Positions 23,692-30,879 of a DNA stretch of 38,926 nt are shown one piece after another. The stretch is from NCBI GenBank assembly GCA_029939505.1, contig JAOZSV010000015.1, forward strand, positions 1-38,926. The letters run 5' to 3'. Under the pieces are notes generated by a model, which was not told where the DNA came from, did not search any database, and saw only the letters and a program-made list of their open reading frames with translations. The stretch comes from Thiotrichaceae bacterium. GTDB taxonomy: Bacteria; Pseudomonadota; Gammaproteobacteria; Beggiatoales; Beggiatoaceae. Position 1 is the first letter of the stretch, and each line of letters opens with the position of its first letter. A program made the position numbers and the translations under genes.

Positions 23692-25980
23692 ATGATTGAA
23701 CGCTATAGTCAATGGGTTATCCGTTGGCGTTATTTTATTGTTCTTGCAACATTAGTATTAGTTGGGCTGACTACCCTTGGCTTTCCGCTCAAGTTTGATA
23801 CTGATTATCGGGTATTTTTTAGTGAAGAAAATCCGCAACTTGTGGCTTTTGAGGATTTACAAAATACCTATACCAAAAATGACAACGTATTAATTGTATT
23901 AGCCCCTAAAGATGGGCGGGTATTTACACAGGAAACGTTGGAAGTGGTAGAAAGGTTGACTCACGAGGCTTGGCAAATTCCCTATTCCATTCGTGTTGAT
24001 TCGATTACCAATTTTCAACACACCTACGCGCATGAAGATGATCTCACGGTTGAAGATTTGATTAGCAATGCGAAAACGCTTTCTGAGGCGGATATGGCGC
24101 GTGCTAAAAAAGTCGCCCTTTCTGAGCCTATGCTGATCAACAAGTTAATTTCACCAAAGGCACATGTCACGGCGATCAATATCACCGTCCAATTACCTAG
24201 CATACATCCCGAAGCAGAAGTGCCAGAAATTGTCGAATTTGTCCGCGAACTGGCTGACAAAGTACGCGCCAATTCTCCTCATCTGGATGTTTATCTCGCA
24301 GGAATTGTGATGATGAATAATTCTTTTCCAGAAGCCGCTCAATCAGACATGCGAACGCTCTTTCCCGCCCTGTTTTTGATGATTATCGTCATATTATGGT
24401 TACTACTACGCGGTTTGTCAGGCGTTTTTTCCACAATATTAGTGGTGATATTTTCCACCATTTCTGCCCTGGGATTAGCAGGATTAATTGGTATAGCACT
24501 AAGTGGTCCCTCAAGCACCGCACCCATTATGATTCTCACATTAGCCGTCGCCGATTCAGTGCATTTTTTAGTCACCCTGAGACATGAAATGTGGGAGAAT
24601 GGGCGCGAAAAACACCAGGCGATTATAGAAAGTTTGCGTGTCAACTTTCAGCCGATTTTTTTAACCAGTTTAACGACGGCTATTGGCTTTTTGAGCATGA
24701 ATTTTGGCGATGTACCGCCCTTTCACGATTTAGGCAATATTGTCGCGACAGGTGTGATGATTGCGTTTGTTTTATCGGTTAGCCTTCTCCCCGCACTGAT
24801 GGCAATACTACCTATGCGTAAAAAACAACAAAGCACTAAAAATACTCATCTGATGGATCGCTTAGGAGATTTTGTCGTTGCTAAGCAGCGTCTATTAATG
24901 TGGGGGATGGCAGGTGTTATTCTATTCCTTATTGCCTTCGTACCCCGCAATGAACTCAATGATGTCTTTGTAGAATACTTTGATGACAGCTTTGCTTTCC
25001 GCCGTGCGACTGATTTTACCACAGAAAATCTCACGGGTACTTATGATATACATTATTCATTAGGGGCTGGAGAATCTCAAGGCATCAGTGATCCCCTATT
25101 TCTACAAAAAGTCGCTGCTTTTACAGATTGGTATCGAGCGCAACCAGAGGTGACGCATGTCAACACGATTACTGACACCTTTAAGCGTCTTAATAAAAAC
25201 CTGCACGGCGATGATCCGACTTATTATCGCCTTCCAGAGCAACGTGATTTGGCAGCACAGTACTTATTGTTATATGAAATGTCTTTGCCTTATGGTTTAG
25301 ACTTGAACAACCAAATTAATATAGATAAATCTGCTACTCGTATCGCTATCACATTAAAAACGTTATCTTCTAATGAATTGTTAGCAATAGAAGAACGCGC
25401 ACAACAATGGCTCAAAAAAAATGGTTTACCTGCCATGCAAGTGCCTGGTGCAAGTACCTCTTTAATGTTTGCTAACATTGGTTCGCGCAATATTCAGAGT
25501 ATGCTATTCGGTGCAGCCCTGGCGTTAATATTGATTTCTATTATTCTCATTTTCGCCTTGCGCTCATTGAAATTTGGCTTAATCAGCCTTATACCTAATT
25601 TAGTACCCACATTAATGGCCTTTGGTTTATGGGGGTTATTGGTGGGGCAAGTGGGATTAGGTTTATCCGTCGTCGCTGGATTAACGATTGGTATTGTGGT
25701 TGATGACACGATCCATTATTTAAGTAAATACCTCCGCGCCCGCCGCGAAAAAGGTCTTGATCCAGAAGATGCAGTACGATATGCTTTTCATAGCGTCGGT
25801 TTAGCTTTATGGGTTACATCACTTGCTCTGGTTGCAGGGTTTGCGATTTTATCCCAATCCCACTTTTATCTTAACTCAACTATGGGTATAATGACTGCTG
25901 TGACAATTGCCTTTGCTTTAATGACTGATTTTCTATTTTTACCCCCTTTATTAATGAAGATTGAGAAGAAAACGACATAA
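23692..25980 (+). CDS. RND/MMPL-family exporter
   Basis: A 762-residue inner-membrane transporter of the RND superfamily (COG1033-like). It has the two-fold layout of one helix, a periplasmic domain and five helices: TM1 about 14-31, periplasmic part with DTDYRVFFSEENPQLVAFED, helices about 225-375, TM7 about 400-417, second periplasmic domain, and helices about 605-755. The charged residues in the TM4-equivalent positions are in AVADSVHFLVTLRHE and VVDDTIHYLSKYLRARRE. Such exporters are encoded with a LolA-like periplasmic protein and move lipids or hopanoid-type compounds. The LolA-like gene is now at 27675, and copies of this gene's last ~130 bp occur twice before it. Confidence 0.9.
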   Translation: MIERYSQWVIRWRYFIVLATLVLVGLTTLGFPLKFDTDYRVFFSEENPQLVAFEDLQNTYTKNDNVLIVLAPKDGRVFTQETLEVVERLTHEAWQIPYSIRVDSITNFQHTYAHEDDLTVEDLISNAKTLSEADMARAKKVALSEPMLINKLISPKAHVTAINITVQLPSIHPEAEVPEIVEFVRELADKVRANSPHLDVYLAGIVMMNNSFPEAAQSDMRTLFPALFLMIIVILWLLLRGLSGVFSTILVVIFSTISALGLAGLIGIALSGPSSTAPIMILTLAVADSVHFLVTLRHEMWENGREKHQAIIESLRVNFQPIFLTSLTTAIGFLSMNFGDVPPFHDLGNIVATGVMIAFVLSVSLLPALMAILPMRKKQQSTKNTHLMDRLGDFVVAKQRLLMWGMAGVILFLIAFVPRNELNDVFVEYFDDSFAFRRATDFTTENLTGTYDIHYSLGAGESQGISDPLFLQKVAAFTDWYRAQPEVTHVNTITDTFKRLNKNLHGDDPTYYRLPEQRDLAAQYLLLYEMSLPYGLDLNNQINIDKSATRIAITLKTLSSNELLAIEERAQQWLKKNGLPAMQVPGASTSLMFANIGSRNIQSMLFGAALALILISIILIFALRSLKFGLISLIPNLVPTLMAFGLWGLLVGQVGLGLSVVAGLTIGIVVDDTIHYLSKYLRARREKGLDPEDAVRYAFHSVGLALWVTSLALVAGFAILSQSHFYLNSTMGIMTAVTIAFALMTDFLFLPPLLMKIEKKTT

Positions 25981-26163
25981 TTGTTTATTGACTTATGATT
26001 GACGCATTGACAAAAAATGTTTTCTTTATAAAAATCATATCGTTATAAAAATTGACACTTAACTCAATTTGTGAAAACTCTCAAAAATGATTGAGTAAAA
26101 ATTTTGTAACACATTGAATTTAAAGAGAAATAATTTTATTATCAATGCGTCAGTTCATAGAGA

Positions 26164-26230
26164 TTATTCAGATGACTACCATTGTTATCAATAGCGGCTA
26201 CGTCGAATGAAGAAGAACTTGCATAAGCGA
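26164..26230 (+). pseudogene. Decayed 5' segment of the LolA-like gene
   Basis: These 67 bases align without gaps to 27702-27768, the signal-peptide and early mature coding region of the LolA-like gene, with 57 identical positions (counted by eye). Shared stretches include TTGTTATCAA, GCGGCTACG and AATGAAGAA. The reading frame is broken. Its position downstream of the intact exporter gene is where the partner gene would be expected in an undisturbed operon. Confidence 0.75.
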
Positions 26231-26288
26231 ATGGATTTAACCCTCGCTTTATGTTGTCAGTTCAAATTAATTTTAAAAGGCATATAAA

Positions 26289-26537
26289 ATGATAAGAGAG
26301 ATTATTATACCTAAATATGATCGTTTTACGATAAAAATACCAAAGGAGTATATAGATAGAAAAATTGAGTTTATTATGTTTGCTTTAGATGAAGATAAAA
26401 GTATAAAAAAATATAAGCCCAAAAAAAGTAATCGTATTGAATTATTGGGTGGAATATTAAATAGATATGCAGATTGCTCTAAAATAGAATTAGAAGAGAA
26501 AGCATGGGAGATGCATGTTTTGGAGAAATATAGATGA
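26289..26537 (+). CDS. Putative antitoxin of a PIN-toxin pair
   Basis: An 82-residue, very AT-rich gene. The N-terminus IREIIIPKYDRFTIKIPKEY resembles the antitoxins that precede PIN toxins; the basic KKYKPKKSNRIELLGG linker and the acidic/helical C-terminus fit DNA binding followed by toxin binding. The stop overlaps the toxin ATG by 4 nt. A partial copy of its 3' end, with changes, is present at 27299-27360. Function is inferred from position. Confidence 0.75.
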   Translation: MIREIIIPKYDRFTIKIPKEYIDRKIEFIMFALDEDKSIKKYKPKKSNRIELLGGILNRYADCSKIELEEKAWEMHVLEKYR

Positions 26538-26908
26538 TTATTTTAGATGCGAATTATATATTGCGATTTTTACTCAAAGATAATGATGAAATGTATGAAA
26601 TTGCTAAAGAGTGTATTAAAAATAATGATTGTATTATTGAAAATGAAGTTTTAGCAGAAGTTGTTTTTGTTTTATTAAAAGTTTATAAAGTGAAAAAAAT
26701 TGATATAAAAAAATCTTTGATTAGTTTTATATCATTTGAAAATATTGTTATATCTAATAAAGATGATATAATCAACTCTTTAGAAGTTTTTAGTGGTAAA
26801 AATTTGGATTTTGTCGATTCTATTTTATGTGTGAAATCCAAAAAATATGAAATTAAAACTTTTGATAAAAAACTAAATAAATGTATTAAAAATTATAAAT
26901 CAAAGTAA
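26534..26908 (+). CDS. PIN-domain ribonuclease toxin
   Basis: A 124-residue PIN protein with the four acidic positions Asp5 (ILDANYILR), Glu42 (NEVLAEV), Asp95 (LDFVDSILC) and Asp111 (TFDKKL). It is intact and lysine-, isoleucine- and asparagine-rich, with base composition well below its exporter neighbour, which suggests recent arrival. The pair sits exactly where the exporter operon has been split. Confidence 0.88.
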   Translation: MIILDANYILRFLLKDNDEMYEIAKECIKNNDCIIENEVLAEVVFVLLKVYKVKKIDIKKSLISFISFENIVISNKDDIINSLEVFSGKNLDFVDSILCVKSKKYEIKTFDKKLNKCIKNYKSK

Positions 26909-26969
26909 CAAATACGGTGAAGTTTTCACAGGTTGAAATAAGATTTTGCCAATTATTACTTATGGGCGG

Positions 26970-27125
26970 GTTGTCATTTTATCCCAATCCCACTTTTATC
27001 TCAACTCAACTATGGGTATAATGACTGCTGTAACAATTGCCTTTGCTTTAATGACTGATTTTCTATTTTTACCCCCTTTATTAATGAAGATTGAGAAGAA
27101 AACGACATAATTGTTTATTGACTTA
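26970..27125 (+). repeat. Second copy of the exporter 3' end
   Basis: This matches 25853-26004: the last about 130 coding bases, the TAA stop and about 24 bases after it (TTGTTTATTGACTTA). Only scattered substitutions are seen, so the duplication is recent. The bases before it (AAGATTTTGCCAATTATTAC) recur before the third copy at 27514 on. Confidence 0.9.
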
Positions 27126-27149
27126 GGAATGTGCATCAAATAAAATCGT

Positions 27150-27192
27150 TTCGAGGCTAAAGTTTTTTCTTTAAAAAAACTTTAGCCTCGAA
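27150..27192. repeat. TTCGAGG palindrome, inner arm CTAAAG
   Basis: A 43-bp palindrome TTCGAGGCTAAAG...CTTTAGCCTCGAA. To its right are decayed halves with GAAGCAGAAGCCTCGAA and GAAGCGGAAACATCGAA within a direct repeat. Confidence 0.85.
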
Positions 27193-27396
27193 GAGGTTTT
27201 CGTTTTTTTGAAGCAGAAGCCTCGAATACTAAACCTGACAGGTTTGATGCAACATTTTTGAAGCGGAAACATCGAAAACTAAACCTGTCAGGTTTGATGT
27301 GCAGATTTTTCTAAAATAGAATTAGAAAATAAAGCATGGGAGATGTATGTTTTGGATAAAGATGAAGATTATGGTGAAGTTTTCACAGGTTGAAAT

Positions 27397-27505
27397 GTAA
27401 CAACTCAGGGCAACCATAAAGGATTGCCCCTACAATATCCTTATTCCGACTGACGAAAATATTCTGATGTAGGGGCAATCCCTTGTGGTTGCCCTGAGTC
27501 GTTAC
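27397..27505. mobile_element. 109-bp MITE with 8-bp target duplication
   Basis: Terminal repeats GTAACAACTCAGGGCAACCA and TGGTTGCCCTGAGTCGTTAC differ at one position. A second inner pair is GGATTGCCCCTACA / TGTAGGGGCAATCC. GTTGAAAT stands on both sides (27389-27396 and 27506-27513). The paralogous sequence at 26931-26950 (GGTTGAAATAAGATTTTGCC) is the same locus without the insertion, which proves the boundaries. An older, heavily interrupted relative lies at 5180-5500. Confidence 0.93.
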
Positions 27506-27547
27506 GTTGAAATAAGATTTTGCCAATTATCACTTATGGGTGGGTTA

Positions 27548-27677
27548 TCATTTTATTACCATCCCACTTTTATCTCAACTCAACTATAGGTATAATGACT
27601 GCTGTGACAATTGCCTTTAATGGCTGATTTTCTATTTTTACCCCTTTATTAATGAAACTTGAGGAAAAAACGACATG
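27548..27677 (+). repeat. Third copy of the exporter 3' end, joined to the LolA-like gene
   Basis: It matches 25853-25980 with more differences, including the loss of a few bases (TTGCCTTTAATGGC against TTGCCTTTGCTTTAATG). It ends GAAAAAACGACATGA, so the exporter's stop TGA overlaps the ATG of the following gene. This is probably the ancestral exporter/partner junction. Confidence 0.88.
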
Positions 27678-28502
27678 AAAAGATTGTTTTTATTATTGAC
27701 ATTATTCACATTACTACCGTTGTTATCAACTGCGGCTACGCCCAATGAAGAACAACTGGCACAAGCGATTGCCAATGCGAAAACGCCTGAAGAAAAAGGT
27801 TTGGCCATTGCAGAGATGGCAGACTATCGTGATACAGGCTGGCAATCTCAAGAAGCTGACATGCTCATGATCCTCCGTAACCGCCAAGGGCAAGAAAGCA
27901 AGCGCAAGATGCGAATGAGGACGATGGAAGTTGCGGGAGATGGCGACAAATCACTATCAATCTTTGACACGCCACGCGATATTAAGGGTACAGCCATGCT
28001 AACCTGGTCACACGCGCTTAAACCTGATGATCAATGGCTTTACTTACCTGCTCTCAAGCGGGTGAAGCGTATTTCTTCCGCAAATAAATCGGGACCATTT
28101 ATGGGCAGCGAATTTGCCTTTGAAGACCTCGCTTCGCAGGAGGTGAAAAAATACACCTATAAGTATCTGCTGGACGAGTTTTACAATGGGATGGATTGCT
28201 ATGTGGTGGAACTTTATCCCGCTTATGAGAACTCTGGCTACACTCGTCAAGTGGGGTGGGTTGATAAAGAACATTTTAATCCACAAAAAACCGTCTATTA
28301 TGATCGCAAGAACGCGCTACTCAAAACGTTGAATGTCGAGGGGTATCGGCAATACTTGGGTAAATATTGGCGTGCTGAAAAAATGATGATAGAAAATCAT
28401 CAGACGGGTAAAAGTACGGAACTCTTATGGGATGAATACAAATTTGATATGGGTTTCACGGATCGAGATTTTGATAAAACTACCCTCAAGCGGGTACGGT
28501 AG
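27675..28502 (+). CDS. LolA-like outer membrane lipoprotein-sorting protein
   Basis: A 275-residue periplasmic protein with a signal peptide (KRLFLLLTLFTLLPLLSTAA) and the LolA-like fold of the family found beside RND/MMPL exporters. Typical stretches are MLMILRNRQGQESKRKMRMR, DIKGTAMLTWSH, DDQWLYLPALKRVKRISS, GPFMGSEFAFEDL and KTVYYDRKNALLKTL. It is expected to take a lipid from, or give it to, the exporter. Its ATG overlaps the stop of an exporter 3'-end remnant, but the intact exporter is 1.7 kb upstream, so coupling to a full-length partner has been lost. Confidence 0.9.
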   Translation: MKRLFLLLTLFTLLPLLSTAATPNEEQLAQAIANAKTPEEKGLAIAEMADYRDTGWQSQEADMLMILRNRQGQESKRKMRMRTMEVAGDGDKSLSIFDTPRDIKGTAMLTWSHALKPDDQWLYLPALKRVKRISSANKSGPFMGSEFAFEDLASQEVKKYTYKYLLDEFYNGMDCYVVELYPAYENSGYTRQVGWVDKEHFNPQKTVYYDRKNALLKTLNVEGYRQYLGKYWRAEKMMIENHQTGKSTELLWDEYKFDMGFTDRDFDKTTLKRVR

Positions 28503-28527
28503 ATTAAAAAAGGTTTTGTTCTAATTA

Positions 28528-28634
28528 GTGTCCATCCGGAAACGGCTTTAAAAATCCCAAAGTTGATGTTGGATACCAAACAATGGGCATCTTGGTATCC
28601 AACATTAACTTTGGAGGTGTTTCCGGATGGACAC
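28528..28634. mobile_element. GTGTCCATCC hairpin element, copy 2
   Basis: A 107-bp element with perfect ends GTGTCCATCCGGAAAC and GTTTCCGGATGGACAC. The inner stem is AAGTTGATGTTGGATACC paired with GGTATCCAACATTAACTT, different from copy 1 on both sides. The centre CAATGGGCATCTT is unchanged. TAATTA flanks it on both sides (28522-28527, 28635-28640). Confidence 0.88.
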
Positions 28635-28733
28635 TAATTACAAAATAATCCGAACCGGGTTCATTTTTCTTGATATTTGTATGATATTGATGAATATTGT
28701 TTGAGATTTAGCGTGCAAGTTTTTTTAACAACC

Positions 28734-28951
28734 AATAACTACAAGGATTAGATATAAACAAGGATAAACCGAATTTGAATTCGAGTCGAGGCTAAAGTTT
28801 TTTTCTTTTAAAAAAAACTTTAGCCTCGAAACGTTTTTTCTTTAAAAAAACGTTAGCCTCGACTTGAGTTTTTCTTCAAAAAACGAAAACCTCGAATGTT
28901 TTTTGGTGCAATTTGACTTATCCCTGCTTATATCAAATCCTTGTAGTTATT
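28734..28951. mobile_element. MITE with AATAACTACAAGGATT ends carrying three nested palindromes
   Basis: The ends AATAACTACAAGGATTAGAT (28734 on) and ATCAAATCCTTGTAGTTATT (to 28951) are an imperfect inverted repeat of about 34 bp, extending to AAGGATAA / TTATCCCT. Inside are a long palindrome with inner arm CTAAAG (28786-28830), a half-copy with CTAACG (about 28831-28861) and another half with GAAAACCTCGAA (about 28875-28897). Except for short flanks, 28503-28992 holds no gene. Confidence 0.8.
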
Positions 28952-28992
28952 TATTGGGGTTAGTTAAAAAAACTTGATAGTCGAGATTTAGG

Positions 28993-29118
28993 ATGTCTCG
29001 CTTGGAGGTGTATTCACATACAACCGTCATTGTAAATTGGCATGGCCCGTTCACTAAAGAAGATGTTAAAGCGCGTGCGGATTGGGAAAATGGCCTGTAC
29101 TCTTGCTACGAATATTAA
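28993..29118 (+). pseudogene. Short ORF, possible 5' fragment of a GIY-YIG-like gene
   Basis: A 41-residue frame: MSRLEVYSHTTVIVNWHGPF, TKEDVKARADWENGLYSCYE, Y, stop. The W-GPF-x3-DV...WENGLY arrangement recalls the N-terminus of small GIY-YIG-type proteins (the NGLY stretch standing for the GIY strand), but the frame ends just there. It may be a truncated gene. A weaker overlapping frame from 29042 leads into the DUF433 gene and is judged an extension artefact. Confidence 0.35.
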
Positions 29119-29146
29119 ATATCACAATGCAATATGGAAAAACTTT

Positions 29147-29380
29147 ATGATTGACCGCATTACCGCTAATCCATTGATACTTGGAGGAAAACCGATTATA
29201 CGAGGAACACGCCTGTCGGTTGAGTTTATTTTGGATTTGTTAGCCTCAGATGTGTCTGAAAAGGAAATTCTTGAAGATTATCCCCATCTCACGAAAAACG
29301 ATATTCAGGCCTGTCTCAGATATGCTGCTCGTTCCTATCAAAATGAAATTTATCTCGAATTGGAGCAGATTGCCGCATGA
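29147..29380 (+). CDS. DUF433 antitoxin
   Basis: A 77-residue protein with the full DUF433 pattern: MIDRITANPLILGGKPIIRG, TRLSVEFILDLLASDVSEKE, ILEDYPHLTKNDIQACLRYA. DUF433 proteins have a winged-helix-like DNA-binding fold and act as antitoxins to DUF5615 (PIN-like) proteins. The internal ATG at 29147 is chosen because the family starts here. The stop overlaps the next ATG by 4 nt. Confidence 0.92.
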   Translation: MIDRITANPLILGGKPIIRGTRLSVEFILDLLASDVSEKEILEDYPHLTKNDIQACLRYAARSYQNEIYLELEQIAA

Positions 29381-29757
29381 AACTTTATCCGATAAAACTC
29401 CTGACCGATGAAAATATTTCTCCAAAAGTCGTTGCCAGCATTCGGCAAATAGGGATTGATATTCTTGATACGAAAGAACAACAGTGGAGTGGAACAGACG
29501 ATGAAACACTTCTGAATAGAGCCTATCAGGAACAGCGGTTTGTGCTGACACATGATTCTGATTTTGGCACACTCGCTGTCAATCAAGGCAAACCCTGTTA
29601 TGGTATTCTCTATTTACGATTGAAGAATGTGAAACCCGTCAATGTAAGCCGAATCTGCAAAGGTCTTTTCCAGAAGGAACTGGAAATCATTCCACATACC
29701 ATTTGGGTGATTGAAGAGACTCGAATACGCATTCGTCATCTCATAGACAATGAATAA
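29377..29757 (+). CDS. DUF5615 PIN-like toxin
   Basis: A 126-residue PIN-like protein (Mut7-C related). It has LLTDENISPKVVASIRQIGI (Asp11), GTDDETLLNRAYQEQRFVLT and HDSDFGTLA (acidic pair near 60-62). It forms a toxin-antitoxin pair with the DUF433 protein. It appears intact and its base composition is close to the housekeeping genes. Confidence 0.9.
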   Translation: MKLYPIKLLTDENISPKVVASIRQIGIDILDTKEQQWSGTDDETLLNRAYQEQRFVLTHDSDFGTLAVNQGKPCYGILYLRLKNVKPVNVSRICKGLFQKELEIIPHTIWVIEETRIRIRHLIDNE

Positions 29758-30264
29758 CTATCTGATATAACATCTGGTGTCATTATACAAGGGTGGTTTC
29801 GAGGTTAAAGTTTTTGTAAAGCAAAAATTTTAACCTCGAAAAGTGTTGCCCACAAAAATAGCGAGTGTAGGCAGGGTAGAGTGAAAACAAAACCTACCAC
29901 ACTCAAGTCGTTGTCATGAGCTTATTCAACAAGGGTTAATGGTGGGTGTAGCATAGCTCTACCCACCCTACTAACCTGAGTTCGACGTAAAAAAATTCTC
30001 TCGTTCCCAAACTCTGTTTGGGAATGCCTTCAATGACGCTCCGCGTCATATTCGCGATAAACTAAATATGATGCTCAGTGAAAAACTAAAATACAACGCT
30101 CCGTGTTGTGAAAAAAATCAATTTCAGGAAACGACAAAAAAAAATCAACTTCGCTTCGTCAATTCGTTGTACCATATTCCAGTCGAATCTTATCAAACGC
30201 GCTTTGATAGTCAAAATCACGTAACTGATCAATTTCGGCAAAACGGAATTGGAATTTGAAAAAA
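29758..30264. other. 507-bp repeat-rich stretch with a V-ATPase gene fragment
   Basis: It holds a TTCGAGG palindrome with partly decayed arms (29798-29840), a GGGTAGAG...CTCTACCC-type inverted element (about 29873-29972), most of a CTCTCGTTCCCAAACTC element (29999-30112, inverted relative of 33014-33200), and a copy of the 3' end of the V-ATPase subunit A gene (30173-30259). No gene is seen. Confidence 0.7.
30173..30259 (-). pseudogene. Copy of the 3' end of V-ATPase subunit A
   Basis: These 87 bases match 33336-33422, the last 25 or so codons of the V-ATPase A gene, at 81 of 87 positions by eye, in the same orientation. It sits 2.9 kb further along the direction in which that gene reads. 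It is not a full gene. Confidence 0.88.
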
Positions 30265-30540
30265 ATGAACGAAGCAAGCATAAATGATGAGAGTTTTACA
30301 TTAAAAAATCATCCGTCAGCCGTTACCGTTTTGATTCCAGATATAATATTAGAAGCACATCAGCAAAAACTCAACTCAATTAGAGAAGTATTACAAGTAG
30401 GAATGGTTATTTGGGAATATTTGAATGGTCATTTATCTCTTCTGGAATGTGGTGACATTTTAAATATTGGTTATAGAGGTTTTTTAGAATGACTTTGGAA
30501 TAAAGGCATTCCAATTGATGGTTTAAATGAAACTGAATGA
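30265..30540 (+). pseudogene. UPF0175-like antitoxin with an internal TGA
   Basis: The frame MNEASINDESFTLKNHPSAV, TVLIPDIILEAHQQKLNSIR, EVLQVGMVIWEYLNGHLSLL, ECGDILNIGYRGFLE meets TGA at 30490-30492. It goes on in frame as LWNKGIPIDGLNETE to a TGA at 30538-30540. The layout (Y..GHLSL...IL.IGYRGFLE.L...GIP) matches UPF0175 proteins, which are antitoxins or DNA-binding partners of PIN toxins. The premature stop removes the last third of the final helix region. No toxin is adjacent. The truncated 75-residue form could still be made. Confidence 0.6.
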
Positions 30541-30879
30541 GCAGCGGCAAATTTCCCAATGACGAACTACAATTAATAAGGGCAGACCTGTGTGTCTTCC
30601 CTTAACTTAATGGCATTGATCCTACATAAGTACTGAAGCACAAGTTATCGGATATTATGGAGTCCATTCGAGGTTTTAGTTTTTTGAAGAAAAACTCAAA
30701 CCTCGAATCCTTCAGATTTGGCACTCAGTAATATGGTCACGTCCAAATCTAAAGGATTCGATTCAAGGTTCAAGTTTTTTTACAGAAAAAACTTGAACCT
30801 CGAATTTAGTTTTTTGAAGAAAAACTAAAACCTCGAATGGACTCCAAAAAGTGCTAAAACTTGTGCTTCGGTACTTATA
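30541..30879. repeat. 339-bp gene-free stretch with a nested MITE
   Basis: A MITE with ends ATAAGTACTGAAGCACAAGTT (30626-30646, last base dropped when quoted strictly) and AACTTGTGCTTCGGTACTTA (30858-30877) holds, from outside in, TGGAGTCCA/TGGACTCCA, TTCGAGG palindromes at 30668-30705, 30763-30803 (ends TTCAAGG/CCTCGAA) and a half at 30803-30836, and an inner pair AATCCTTCAGATTTGG / CCAAATCTAAAGGATT. The left end of the same MITE is seen alone at 32985-33011. Confidence 0.75.

Larger units (their letters stand above)
26909..27674. other. 766-bp region of tandem duplications between exporter and LolA-like gene
   Basis: No intact gene. The order is: exporter 3'-end copy (26970-27125), TTCGAGG palindrome (27150-27192, inner arm CTAAAG), two direct ~50-bp repeats with AAACCTG.CAGGTTTGATG (about 27206-27301), an antitoxin 3'-end copy (27299-27360), the block GGTGAAGTTTTCACAGG also seen at 26915-26932, a MITE (27397-27505), and a second exporter 3'-end copy (27548-27677). 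Confidence 0.8.

Noticed and set aside
24024-25709. Several 60-100-codon minus-strand frames within the exporter gene
   Set aside because: They are antisense shadows of a strongly conserved coding region.
29042-29146. Extended DUF433 protein from 29042
   Set aside because: The extra 35 residues have no DUF433 character, while the ATG at 29147 starts exactly at the family's N-terminus.
30068-30259. 63-codon plus-strand frame and its minus-strand counterpart as genes
   Set aside because: Both run through a repeat and through the duplicated 3' end of the V-ATPase A gene.
30490-30492. TGA in the UPF0175-like gene read as an amino acid
   Set aside because: TGA is used as a normal stop elsewhere in the window (queH, the first VapB-like gene), so a nonsense mutation or a natural end is simpler.
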